From assembly GCF_001913155.1 (NCBI RefSeq), contig NZ_CP018760.1, forward strand, positions 1,674,001-1,738,000: a stretch of 64,000 nt of DNA, in the 5' to 3' direction. Below are positions 48,299-55,834 of the stretch, in pieces. The translations under genes were made by a program, and so were the position numbers. Position 1 is the stretch's first letter. Each line of letters starts with the position of its first letter. The notes beneath the pieces are model-generated. The model did no database searches. It was not told where the DNA came from and saw only the letters and a program-made list of their open reading frames with translations. Source of the stretch: Maribacter hydrothermalis. Lineage in GTDB: Bacteria > Bacteroidota > Bacteroidia > Flavobacteriales > Flavobacteriaceae.

Positions 48299-48607
48299 TT
48301 ATGAAGTTCTATTAAAACTATATTCTCGCTCAACTAAACAAATGCGAACGGTGTAAGAATCGTACCAATTGGCAATGCCTTCTTTTTGGGCCAATAAGTG
48401 ATCTGCTTGCTGTTTCCAATCTTGAATTGCATTTATACTTTCCCAATAACTTACAGTAATTCCTATTTGTTGTCGTGCACTTTCAATACCTATGAATCCA
48501 GGTTGCTTTTTCGCTAATTGCTCCATGAATTCTGCTATTTTACCATAACCATTATCACCTATTGTTCTGGTAGAAGTAAAAATAACTGCGTAATAAGGAG
48601 TAGTCAT
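48299..48607 (-). CDS. antibiotic-biosynthesis-monooxygenase (ABM) domain protein
   Basis: This 102-residue single-domain protein has a ferredoxin-like dimeric alpha/beta barrel: YAVIFTSTR, LAKKQPGFIGIESARQ, ITVSYWES and AIQDWKQQADH. Family members include cofactor-free monooxygenases and haem-degrading enzymes, but many are of unknown role. It starts 4 nt after the stop of the gene at 48611, in one transcript. Confidence 0.82.
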   Translation of the reverse strand: MTTPYYAVIFTSTRTIGDNGYGKIAEFMEQLAKKQPGFIGIESARQQIGITVSYWESINAIQDWKQQADHLLAQKEGIANWYDSYTVRICLVEREYSFNRTS

Positions 48608-48610
48608 ATT

Positions 48611-48967
48611 TTATTTAATAAACTCTTTTTCTACAAAATAAGAAACAATGGCTTCTTTCATCAATACTGTTTGCTCCCCAGCTTTTAAAGATGGTAGTTC
48701 TTCTACTACATTATAATGAGGCCAACCATCTTCATCAAAAAAACTAAACTCATAAAAACCGTACGGTTCCAACAGACGACAAATAGCTATATGCATTAAG
48801 TCTAGCTTATCATCTTTTTTATATTTTCTATGGTATTGACCAAGTTCCTGAACTCCGACCAAATAAATTATAGCATCTAATTCTAAAGGGTCTCCATCAG
48901 AAAATTTTGTAGATAATTTTTCTACTAAATTGCTCCATCGTTCCTTTAACTGTTCATCCCTTGCCAT
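48611..48967 (-). CDS. conserved hypothetical protein
   Basis: This 118-residue soluble acidic protein has a conserved-looking core: DPLELDAIIYLVGVQELGQ and EPYGFYEFSFFDEDGWPHY. It has no signal peptide, membrane helix or known motif. It is divergent from the CvpA gene across a compact double promoter region and is followed by the ABM gene. I do not recognise a function. Confidence 0.75.
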   Translation of the reverse strand: MARDEQLKERWSNLVEKLSTKFSDGDPLELDAIIYLVGVQELGQYHRKYKKDDKLDLMHIAICRLLEPYGFYEFSFFDEDGWPHYNVVEELPSLKAGEQTVLMKEAIVSYFVEKEFIK

Positions 48968-48998
48968 AGTTTCATATATCTGCTGTATTATACAGATT

Positions 48999-49030
48999 TT
49001 GCAAAGGTACTAATCAAAGTTCTATATTTG
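48999..49030 (+). promoter_or_regulatory. promoter of the CvpA-family gene
   Basis: TTG (48999-49001), 21 nt, then TATATTTG (49023-49030) fits the flavobacterial consensus exactly, 16 nt before the ATG. On the opposite strand TACCTTTG (49002-49009) is a -7 candidate for the gene at 48967, so the two promoters overlap. Confidence 0.6.
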
Positions 49031-49046
49031 TTAAAACACTTCGCAA

Positions 49047-49571
49047 ATGGGTCTTTTAGATATAATACTTGGAATTCCGTTAATTTGGGGTTTATGGAAA
49101 GGATATAAAAATGGTCTATTTATGGAAATAGCATCTATAGTGGCATTGGTAGCAGGTATCTTTGGAGCAATTCATTTCTCCTATATAACTGGTAATTACT
49201 TATCTGGACATTTAAATTGGGATGAACGCAACATGAGTATTATCGCCTTTATCATAACATTGATCCTTATTATTTTCATTGTCAACTTAATTGGGAAACT
49301 ATTAACCAAGGTTGCCAATTTTGCAATGTTAGGCACTTTAAACAAAATTGCAGGTGGGATTTTTGGGACCTTAAAAGTAGCTATATTACTTGGTGCTGCT
49401 TTTATATTTTTTGATAGGATGGATACAACACTCAACTTAATTAACGAAGAAACAAAACAACAGTCTATCCTATACCAACCTATTAAGGATATCGGTGCAT
49501 TAATTTTTGATAAGGTTCTGCAAACTCGAATAGATTCTGAAGAGCAACTTGATCCTACTATTTCTATTTAA
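49047..49571 (+). CDS. CvpA family membrane protein
   Basis: This 174-residue protein has four hydrophobic segments in the CvpA pattern (LDIILGIPLIWGLWKGYKNGLF at 3-24, then three more). In E. coli CvpA is needed for colicin V production and for envelope stress and bile tolerance. The molecular activity is unknown. Confidence 0.88.
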   Translation: MGLLDIILGIPLIWGLWKGYKNGLFMEIASIVALVAGIFGAIHFSYITGNYLSGHLNWDERNMSIIAFIITLILIIFIVNLIGKLLTKVANFAMLGTLNKIAGGIFGTLKVAILLGAAFIFFDRMDTTLNLINEETKQQSILYQPIKDIGALIFDKVLQTRIDSEEQLDPTISI

Positions 49572-49759
49572 AATACAACTTTTTAGTTATTATTCTTAAT
49601 TATTGAACACTTTAACGAATAATCGTTTTGGAATTCTGCTTGCACTTATATTTTCAATAATATTAATGTATCGATAACCCAAATCGACAAGGGAACGTAG
49701 AACATTCTCGATAACATTACCTACTTCGCTACGCCGAGAGGCTAACTAAAAGACATTAT

Positions 49760-50239
49760 ATGAAAATGAGATTGCTTTACGCGGTCCCTGTCTTTTTATT
49801 ACTTTTTCTTGGTTCTTGCACTAGTGACCCTATAGAGGAGGCACCTGTATTAGAAGCAGAAAATGTCATAAGTATTGAACAGGACCTATTGGAAATTGTA
49901 AATGAGCACAGGTTAAGTTTAAATACTAACATGCTCCAATTTAGTGATGTTGCTTATAAATATGCAAACATCCATACTGACTATATGATTACAAAAGGTA
50001 GCATTAGTCATGATAATTTTAGCTCTAGGGCATCAAACATCAACACAGAAATTGCTGTAGAAATAGTTGCGGAAAATGTTGCTAAAGATTACCGAACTGC
50101 TCTTGAGGCTTTTCAAGGTTGGTATCTTAGTAGTAGTCATAAGAAAACTATGGAAGGTGATTTTACCCATACAGGAATTAGTGTAAAGAAAGATGAACTT
50201 GGCAATTTCTATTTTACTCAATTGTTTTATAAAGAGTAG
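49760..50239 (+). CDS. CAP-domain lipoprotein (copy 1)
   Basis: This 159-residue lipoprotein has its lipobox at FLGSC. It is one CAP (SCP/PR-1) domain; visible elements are VNEHRLSLN, IHTDYM, SHDNF, VAENVAKDY and GISVKKDELGNFYFTQLF. Bacterial CAP proteins are secreted and of largely unknown function. A close paralogue lies 280 nt downstream. The typical final HxxN-like motif is SSSHKKTMEGDFTH. The ATG at 49766 is an alternative start. Confidence 0.9.
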   Translation: MKMRLLYAVPVFLLLFLGSCTSDPIEEAPVLEAENVISIEQDLLEIVNEHRLSLNTNMLQFSDVAYKYANIHTDYMITKGSISHDNFSSRASNINTEIAVEIVAENVAKDYRTALEAFQGWYLSSSHKKTMEGDFTHTGISVKKDELGNFYFTQLFYKE

Positions 50240-50388
50240 TTAAGTTTTTTCTTACTAAAAATGTAGTCTCGTTATTTAAAACACCCTAAGTCAATGACTA
50301 AACTGGGGTCAAGAGTTCTTTTTTATAGTTGAAGTGACGTTTTCAGCATTAAATGCACCTTTTTACGATGAAATTAAACTTACACTTC

Positions 50389-50436
50389 GTCGATAAGGGC
50401 TTATAAGCGCTAATTTTACAGCTTATCGACTTTTTT
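50389..50436 (+). terminator. candidate hairpin between the CAP genes
   Basis: GTCGATAAG (50389-50397) pairs with CTTATCGAC (50422-50430) and is followed by TTTTTT. The 24-nt loop holds a second palindrome (GCTTATAAGC). It may terminate copy 1 or act as a leader of copy 2. A TACTTTTG box (50481-50488) lies between it and copy 2. Confidence 0.5.
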
Positions 50437-50480
50437 GTAACCTCCATAGATTATCTTCTTTTAAAAATAGTTCTTTGGGC

Positions 50481-50488
50481 TACTTTTG
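50481..50488 (+). promoter_or_regulatory. candidate -7 element for CAP gene 2
   Basis: TACTTTTG matches TAnnTTTG, 30 nt before the ATG at 50519. No TTG is suitably spaced. Confidence 0.3.
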
Positions 50489-50518
50489 AGGTGTAATTAA
50501 ATAATATATACCCCCAAA

Positions 50519-51025
50519 ATGAAATTATCTCTACCTACATTGGCATTAATTCTTACATTATTATCTTCCTGTTCTAAATACGAAAACTTTGCAGGTTACG
50601 AAAAAAGTAACGATGCTCTTTCAACATCTGTAACTTTAGTTTCTTCTGACACTCATAGATCTATGGAGGCTGAACTTTTTGAAATGATAAATAACTACAG
50701 AGTAAGTATTGGATTAAATGAAATGGAATTTGAAAGCACAACATATTATTATGCAGGTATTCATACCAATTATATGATTGAAAAGGGAATCACCAGTCAT
50801 GCTAAATTTGGTGAGCGTGCTGAAAATATTTCAAAAAGGACGGGTGCTGAATTTGTAGCAGAAAATGTTGCAAGAAACTATGATACATTAGAAGATGCTT
50901 TCGATGCATGGTTAGATAGTCCAGGACACAGAAAAAATATTGAGGGTGATTATACTCATTCCGCAATAAGCATTAAATTAAATAGTAATGGAGATATGTA
51001 TTTTACACAATTATTCTATAGATAA
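50519..51025 (+). CDS. CAP-domain lipoprotein (copy 2)
   Basis: This 168-residue lipoprotein has its Cys in LTLLSSC. The CAP domain matches copy 1 along its length: INNYRVSIGLNEMEFE, IHTNYM, SHAKF, VAENVARNY, DAWLDSPGHRKNIEGDYTH and SIKLNSNGDMYFTQLFYR. Copy 2 keeps the canonical SPGHRKNIEG motif better than copy 1. The two are tandem paralogues. A terminator follows. Confidence 0.9.
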   Translation: MKLSLPTLALILTLLSSCSKYENFAGYEKSNDALSTSVTLVSSDTHRSMEAELFEMINNYRVSIGLNEMEFESTTYYYAGIHTNYMIEKGITSHAKFGERAENISKRTGAEFVAENVARNYDTLEDAFDAWLDSPGHRKNIEGDYTHSAISIKLNSNGDMYFTQLFYR

Positions 51026-51046
51026 ATAATATTGGGAATATATTTT

Positions 51047-51075
51047 AAAGCCTTTGTAATACAAAGGCTTTTTTT
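51047..51075 (+). terminator. intrinsic terminator after CAP gene 2
   Basis: AAAGCCTTTGT (51047-51057) pairs with ACAAAGGCTTT (51061-51071) over a 3-nt loop, then a T-run. Confidence 0.85.
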
Positions 51076-51131
51076 ATGCTTAACATTTAGGTAACGAAAA
51101 ACAGATTTTCTAACTTTAATGTAAAATTATA

Positions 51132-51677
51132 ATGATGAGCATTAAAGCACCTTTTAACCTTAATAAATGGATAGCGGAAAATAGAGGCCTACTAAAGCCA
51201 CCTGTGGGTAATAGAAATTTATACAAAGATGCTGGCGATTATATTGTAATGATAGTAGCCGGACCAAATGCAAGAAAAGACTATCACTACAACGAAACGG
51301 AAGAACTTTTTTACCAGCTTGAAGGGGATATCGAAGTTCATATTCAAGAAAATGGTGAAAAGCACACTATGCAATTAGGTCCCGGCGACATGTATTTACA
51401 CCCTGCAAAAGTACCTCATTCACCCGTTCGTAAAGAAGGCTCTATCGGATTAGTTATCGAGCGTAAAAGAGCCCATATGAATGTAGATGACGGTCTTTTA
51501 TGGTTCTGCGACAATTGCAATCATAAATTATATGAAGCATATTTTACACTTAACGATATCGAAAAAGACTTCCTTTCTCATTTTAAGTACTTTTATAGTT
51601 CAAAAGATTTAAGAACTTGTGATAACTGCGGTACTGTAATGCCCATTGATGAACGTTTTATTGCCAAAGATCAATGA
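51132..51677 (+). CDS. nbaC: 3-hydroxyanthranilate 3,4-dioxygenase
   Basis: This 180-181-residue enzyme has two adjacent ATGs, at 51132 and 51135. It is a cupin with Fe ligands His51, Glu57 and His95 (numbering from 51135). Two Cys pairs (Cys125/128, Cys162/165; CDNC motifs) form a rubredoxin-like site as in the bacterial enzyme. It converts 3-hydroxyanthranilate to the precursor of quinolinate, a late step of the kynurenine route. Its TGA overlaps the ATG of the DUF1304 gene. It is linked functionally to kynA at 8847. Confidence 0.94.
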   Translation: MMSIKAPFNLNKWIAENRGLLKPPVGNRNLYKDAGDYIVMIVAGPNARKDYHYNETEELFYQLEGDIEVHIQENGEKHTMQLGPGDMYLHPAKVPHSPVRKEGSIGLVIERKRAHMNVDDGLLWFCDNCNHKLYEAYFTLNDIEKDFLSHFKYFYSSKDLRTCDNCGTVMPIDERFIAKDQ

Positions 51678-52048
51678 TAATTACCGCCAAAATAATCACT
51701 GTAATCGTTGCCATTTTACATATCTACATTTTGTGGATGGAAATGTTTGCATGGACTACCAGAGGAAGAAAAGTTTTTAGAAATTTTCCTAAAGATCTAT
51801 TTGAACCCACTAAGCAAATGGCCGCCAACCAAGGTCTATATAATGGTTTTTTAGCCGCCGGCCTTTTGTGGTCACTACTAATAAACAATAACGTATGGTC
51901 TGCAAATGTTGCTCTTTTCTTTTTGAGTTGCGTTTTTGTTGCAGGTGTATATGGAGCAATTTCGGTTACTAAGAAAATATTTATCATTCAAGGTATACCT
52001 GCATTACTAGGAATTATTCTTTGGAGTATTATAAAATTTTCATTGTAA
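51674..52048 (+). CDS. DUF1304 family membrane protein
   Basis: This 124-residue protein has four transmembrane helices and matches the DUF1304 pattern (LHIYILWMEMFAWTT, NQGLYNGFLAAGLLWS). The ATGA overlap with the dioxygenase gene implies coupled translation. Function is unknown; the coupling may suggest a role with the pathway but could be chance packing. Confidence 0.87.
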   Translation: MIITAKIITVIVAILHIYILWMEMFAWTTRGRKVFRNFPKDLFEPTKQMAANQGLYNGFLAAGLLWSLLINNNVWSANVALFFLSCVFVAGVYGAISVTKKIFIIQGIPALLGIILWSIIKFSL

Positions 52049-52081
52049 ACCTTTGAACTGGGTATTGCATTAAATTCTTTG

Positions 52082-52089
52082 TATTTTTG
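52082..52089 (+). promoter_or_regulatory. candidate -7 element for the aldehyde dehydrogenase
   Basis: TATTTTTG fits TAnnTTTG, 38 nt before the ATG at 52127. It supports that ATG over an upstream TTG at 52079, which overlaps the box. No well-spaced TTG is visible. Confidence 0.4.
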
Positions 52090-52126
52090 TAATATATTTA
52101 ACAGAAATCGTAATAAAAGTTATAAA

Positions 52127-53680
52127 ATGTCAAAAATAGCAACAGATTTTGGAATACATGATGCCTTAAAAAAACTAGGAGTCAACGATATTAACGATGG
52201 AACATCAACTGGATCAAACAATTTTTCTTCAGGTGACCTAATTTCATCTTATTCCCCAGTAGATGGCTCATTAATTGCCAAGGTGAAAACTACCACCAAA
52301 GCAGATTATGAAAAAGTTATGAGTACCGCTACCTCTGCTTTTAAAGAATGGAGAACAAAACCAGCACCTCAACGCGGTGAAATTGTTCGTCAATTTGGAG
52401 ATAAACTAAGAGAACTTAAAGAACCTTTAGGGAAATTAGTTTCTTATGAAATGGGTAAAAGCTACCAAGAAGGTTTAGGAGAGGTTCAAGAAATGATAGA
52501 TATCTGTGATTTTGCGGTTGGTCTTTCACGTCAATTACACGGATTAACTATGCACTCTGAAAGACCAGGTCATAGAATGTACGAACAATACCATTCACTT
52601 GGAGTTGTAGGTATAATTTCAGCTTTTAATTTCCCTGTAGCTGTTTGGGCATGGAATACGGCATTGGCATGGATTTGTGGAGATGTTTGTGTTTGGAAAC
52701 CATCGGAAAAAACTCCTTTATGTGGCATTGCTTGTCAAAACATAGCAGCAGATGTATTTAAAGCAAATAATTTACCCGAAGGTATTTCTTGCCTTATTAA
52801 CGGAGATTACAAAGTAGGTGAACTTATGACTCAAGATAATAGAATTCCATTGGTATCTGCCACTGGCTCTATTAGAATGGGTAAAATTGTTGCACAAGCC
52901 GTTGCTGCAAGACTGGGTAAATCGTTGTTAGAACTTGGCGGTAATAATGCTATTATAGTTACGCCAGATGCCGACTTAAAAATGACCGTTATTGGCGCTG
53001 TATTTGGTGCTGTAGGTACTGCCGGTCAACGATGTACTTCTACAAGAAGACTAATTATTCACGAATCTATGTATGATAAGGTAAAAGAAGCTGTAGTTGC
53101 TGCTTACCAACAATTAAGAATTGGAAATCCTTTAGATGAAAATAATCATGTGGGTCCATTAATTGACACTGATGCGGTTGCACAATATAAACTTGCATTG
53201 GAAAAAGTTGTTTCTGAAGGCGGTAAACTAATTGTTGAAGGTGGTGTATTAGAAGGTAAAGGTTACGAAAGTGGCTGTTATGTGAAGCCTGCTATCGCCG
53301 AAGCTAAAAACGATTTTGAAATTGTACAGCATGAAACTTTTGCACCTGTTCTATATTTATTAAAATATTCGGGTGATGTTGAAAATGCCATTGCTATTCA
53401 AAATGGTGTGGTTCAAGGTTTATCATCTGCAATTATGACTAATAATCTTCGTGAAGCGGAGCGTTTTCTTTCTGCATGGGGTAGCGATTGCGGTATAGCT
53501 AATGTAAACATTGGCACCTCTGGAGCTGAAATAGGTGGAGCCTTTGGTGGTGAAAAAGAAACTGGCGGTGGTAGAGAAAGCGGTTCTGATGCATGGAAAG
53601 TATATATGAGAAGACAAACCAATACTATTAATTATACCACAGAATTACCTTTAGCCCAGGGTATAAAGTTTGATCTATAA
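52127..53680 (+). CDS. ALDH7-type aldehyde dehydrogenase
   Basis: Start chosen at the ATG at 52127 (MSKIATDFG), giving 517 residues. Family marks are FNFPVAVWAWN, the Glu in LELGGNN and the catalytic Cys in AGQRCTS. GGAFGGEKETGGGRESGSDAWK near the C-terminus (about 478-499) is typical of the antiquitin/ALDH7 group. That group oxidises alpha-aminoadipic semialdehyde or related aldehydes in lysine breakdown and osmoprotection. It follows the 3-hydroxyanthranilate dioxygenase and DUF1304 genes but has its own putative promoter. Confidence 0.9.
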   Translation: MSKIATDFGIHDALKKLGVNDINDGTSTGSNNFSSGDLISSYSPVDGSLIAKVKTTTKADYEKVMSTATSAFKEWRTKPAPQRGEIVRQFGDKLRELKEPLGKLVSYEMGKSYQEGLGEVQEMIDICDFAVGLSRQLHGLTMHSERPGHRMYEQYHSLGVVGIISAFNFPVAVWAWNTALAWICGDVCVWKPSEKTPLCGIACQNIAADVFKANNLPEGISCLINGDYKVGELMTQDNRIPLVSATGSIRMGKIVAQAVAARLGKSLLELGGNNAIIVTPDADLKMTVIGAVFGAVGTAGQRCTSTRRLIIHESMYDKVKEAVVAAYQQLRIGNPLDENNHVGPLIDTDAVAQYKLALEKVVSEGGKLIVEGGVLEGKGYESGCYVKPAIAEAKNDFEIVQHETFAPVLYLLKYSGDVENAIAIQNGVVQGLSSAIMTNNLREAERFLSAWGSDCGIANVNIGTSGAEIGGAFGGEKETGGGRESGSDAWKVYMRRQTNTINYTTELPLAQGIKFDL

Positions 53681-53709
53681 AATTTCAATAATTTCCTTTG
53701 TGTGTTGGC

Positions 53710-53826
53710 TTAAGCTGTTTTACCATTAGTAACCTTATGAGACCAGCTACCATGTAATAAGGTTTGAATGCCCAGTATTACAAACATGCAAAGGAAATTA
53801 ATAATGCCCTTTATTCTTTTCTTCAT
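53710..53826 (-). CDS. possible 38-residue membrane peptide
   Basis: A minus-strand frame from ATG (53824-53826) to TAA encodes a basic N-end (MKKRIKG), one hydrophobic helix (IINFLCMFVILGIQTLL) and a polar tail (HGSWSHKVTNGKTA). The pattern is that of a bitopic small protein. No family is recognised. It lies downstream, on the minus strand, of the copy B terminator. Confidence 0.4.
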   Translation of the reverse strand: MKKRIKGIINFLCMFVILGIQTLLHGSWSHKVTNGKTA

Positions 53827-53947
53827 CTGTAAAGTATATTATTCTCCTTATTAAATTATCAAAATATTCAATTCAGATAATTGAAATCTGTATGGCTAAA
53901 CCATAATATTGTATAAATGGATTTTCTATAATTGAATTACTTAAATA

Positions 53948-53984
53948 AAAAAATCCTGTCGACTTATAGAAGACAGGATTTTTT
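53948..53984. terminator. bidirectional intrinsic terminator of element copy B
   Basis: AAAAAATCCTGTC (53948-53960) pairs with GACAGGATTTTTT (53972-53984) over an 11-nt loop. On the plus strand it could end read-through from the aldehyde dehydrogenase gene. On the minus strand it could end a short transcript from the region upstream of ompA. Confidence 0.7.
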
Positions 53985-54257
53985 AACCAACTAACTCAAA
54001 ACTTTAAATGTAATTTCAGTGCCCAAACTTTGAGGGGAGAAACTAACATTTGAAATACTTACGTAAAATTGCAACTAAAAGACGTCACCAGTGTCACCTT
54101 TTTTACTTTCAAACACTATTACTGTATAGTTGGCAAACTATTAAGTATATCTGGAATTACACATAATCATTGATTGTAAGGTAATTAGCTTATAATGTTT
54201 TAACATTTTTAAGTTTTTTTTAATACATTGTGCCTCAAACACTAAACATTAATTACA

Positions 54258-55166
54258 ATGACAAAAACAACAACCAATTTATTATTGATGTTGATTACCA
54301 TTGTAGCTGGCACGTATTTCTATGTAACATGCTGTAGCGAATGCAATGCAGGAGCAGTCACTACAGAGCCATCCACAGAACAGGTAATCATCAAAGAACC
54401 AGAGGCTACTGCATATCCGTTTGCAATTGACGGCAACGGATTTACTTATAACACTAATGATAATTACAATTTTAATTTGTCCTCTCAAACTTTTCTAACG
54501 CCTTTAAGCTTAGAATTAAAAAATGGTGTCAATAGTTTAAAAGAACATTTAGGAACTAATGAGAATAATGTTATTAATGTTACCGGTTTTTACACAAGTG
54601 ATGAAGAGAACAATACCGCATTTCCCAATTTAGGATTAGCACGCGCCAATAATATTAAAAATGATTTAGCCGCTAAAGGTATTCCTACAGCTCAAATCAA
54701 TACGTTTGGAAAAATTATGGACGAAATGATTGCCAAAGATGGTACTTATTTGGGTGCTGCATCTTTTAGTCTTATAGAAAAATCAGCCACTGCCGACGAC
54801 GAATTAAAAGCGCTTTATGAGAAGATTAAAGCAGACCCATTAATTCTATATTTTGATACTGCGGAAGCTTCTATAAGTTTAGATGCTACACAAAGACAAA
54901 AAGTTGCAGATATTTCTAGATATTTAGATAAGGTTGCCGGTGCTACAACTAGTGTAGTTGGCCATACAGATGCTACAGGACAAGCAAGCACAAATATGAG
55001 ACTTGGCCAAGATCGAGCAGATTTTGCTAAAAATTATTTAATGACAAACGGTATTGCTTCAGACAAGATCATTGCAACTTCTAAAGGGCATTCTCAACCA
55101 ATTGCTAATAATACTACGGAAGAAGGAAGAGAAAAAAACAGAAGAACCGTAATCACTTTAAACTAA
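54258..55166 (+). CDS. OmpA-family protein
   Basis: This 302-residue protein has an N-terminal anchor (MTKTTTNLLLMLITIVAGTYF). The C-terminal OmpA/MotB peptidoglycan-binding domain (about 190-302) shows LYFDTAEASISLD, VVGHTDATGQ and SKGHSQPIANNTTEEGREKNRR. An N-terminal half (about 70-175; NVTGFYTSDEEN, LGLARANNIKNDL) resembles a degenerate second OmpA-like domain. It probably tethers the envelope to peptidoglycan. A membrane-anchored HhH protein follows 31 nt later. Confidence 0.9.
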   Translation: MTKTTTNLLLMLITIVAGTYFYVTCCSECNAGAVTTEPSTEQVIIKEPEATAYPFAIDGNGFTYNTNDNYNFNLSSQTFLTPLSLELKNGVNSLKEHLGTNENNVINVTGFYTSDEENNTAFPNLGLARANNIKNDLAAKGIPTAQINTFGKIMDEMIAKDGTYLGAASFSLIEKSATADDELKALYEKIKADPLILYFDTAEASISLDATQRQKVADISRYLDKVAGATTSVVGHTDATGQASTNMRLGQDRADFAKNYLMTNGIASDKIIATSKGHSQPIANNTTEEGREKNRRTVITLN

Positions 55167-55197
55167 AACATACACTAATCCTATAAATAAATAAATC

Positions 55198-55782
55198 ATG
55201 AATTTTGAAAATATGAATATTTGGTGCTGGCTAATTCCGGCTTTATGTGGTATCATCTGTGGTATCTTGGGCTACCTAATTGGTAAAGGCTCTGCTAAAG
55301 TTATAGATAATTCTACAGAAATATCCAGTCTTAAAGCTAGCAATAGCAAACTAAAAGCAGATTTAGATGCATGTAACCAAAAAGTAATAGCTGCTAGTAA
55401 GGTTGCACCACCTTCTCCAAGTACAAATTTAGGCACATCTGCCGCCTCTTTTGCTGCTGGTGCCGCTACAAGTAGTGCTTTGGAATTTAATGCTACGGCT
55501 GCTAAAGCCGCTTTTGGTAAAAACATTAAGCAAGATGATTTAAAAATTGTTGAAGGTATTGGTCCAAAAATTGAAGGGATGTTCAAAGACCATGGCATCA
55601 AAACCTGGAAAGCACTTTCTGAAGCTAGCCTTGTTGAATGTCAAAAAGTTTTGGACACAGGTGGAACAAGATATAAAATTCATGATCCAGCTTCTTGGCC
55701 AATGCAAGCTAAAATGTGTTATGAAGGAAAATGGTCAGAGCTTGTTAAATGGCAAGATGAACATAAACACGGTAAATTATAA
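55198..55782 (+). CDS. membrane-anchored helix-hairpin-helix protein
   Basis: This 194-residue protein has an N-terminal transmembrane helix (WCWLIPALCGIICGILGYLIG) and a short coiled coil with an Ala/Ser-rich linker (about 40-105). The C-terminal domain begins LKIVEGIGPKIEGMFKDHGI. That motif is of the HhH/DUF4332 type and is usually associated with DNA or protein binding. It sits next to OmpA and is likely co-transcribed. A terminator follows at 55799. Confidence 0.8.
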   Translation: MNFENMNIWCWLIPALCGIICGILGYLIGKGSAKVIDNSTEISSLKASNSKLKADLDACNQKVIAASKVAPPSPSTNLGTSAASFAAGAATSSALEFNATAAKAAFGKNIKQDDLKIVEGIGPKIEGMFKDHGIKTWKALSEASLVECQKVLDTGGTRYKIHDPASWPMQAKMCYEGKWSELVKWQDEHKHGKL

Positions 55783-55798
55783 ACCTCAGTTTAAAACA

Positions 55799-55831
55799 AA
55801 AAATCCCGATCAATTATGATCGGGATTTTTT
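55799..55831. terminator. bidirectional intrinsic terminator
   Basis: AAAAATCCCGATC (55799-55811) pairs with GATCGGGATTTTT (55818-55830) over 13 bp with a 6-nt loop, between the converging HhH and desaturase genes. Confidence 0.9.
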
Positions 55832-55834
55832 GTT

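Larger units (their letters stand above)
53681..54257. other. 577-nt intergenic stretch with element copy B and a small ORF
   Basis: This region contains the minus-strand 38-codon ORF (53710-53826) and the hairpin/box element copy B. In copy B, a terminator hairpin (53948-53984) is followed by AACCAACTAACTCAAAACTTT (53985-54005) and AAAT, then a GGG hairpin at 54026-54041. The rest is AT-rich. No promoter for ompA was convincingly recognised. Confidence 0.5.

Noticed and set aside
49572..49759. Possible tRNA or riboswitch in the GC-richer patch before CAP gene 1
   Set aside because: No cloverleaf, T-loop motif or conserved riboswitch core could be built; only short repeats of TCGATAAC were seen.
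52079..52126. Upstream TTG start for the aldehyde dehydrogenase
   Set aside because: The TTG overlaps a TAnnTTTG promoter box and the ATG at 52127 fits the family length.
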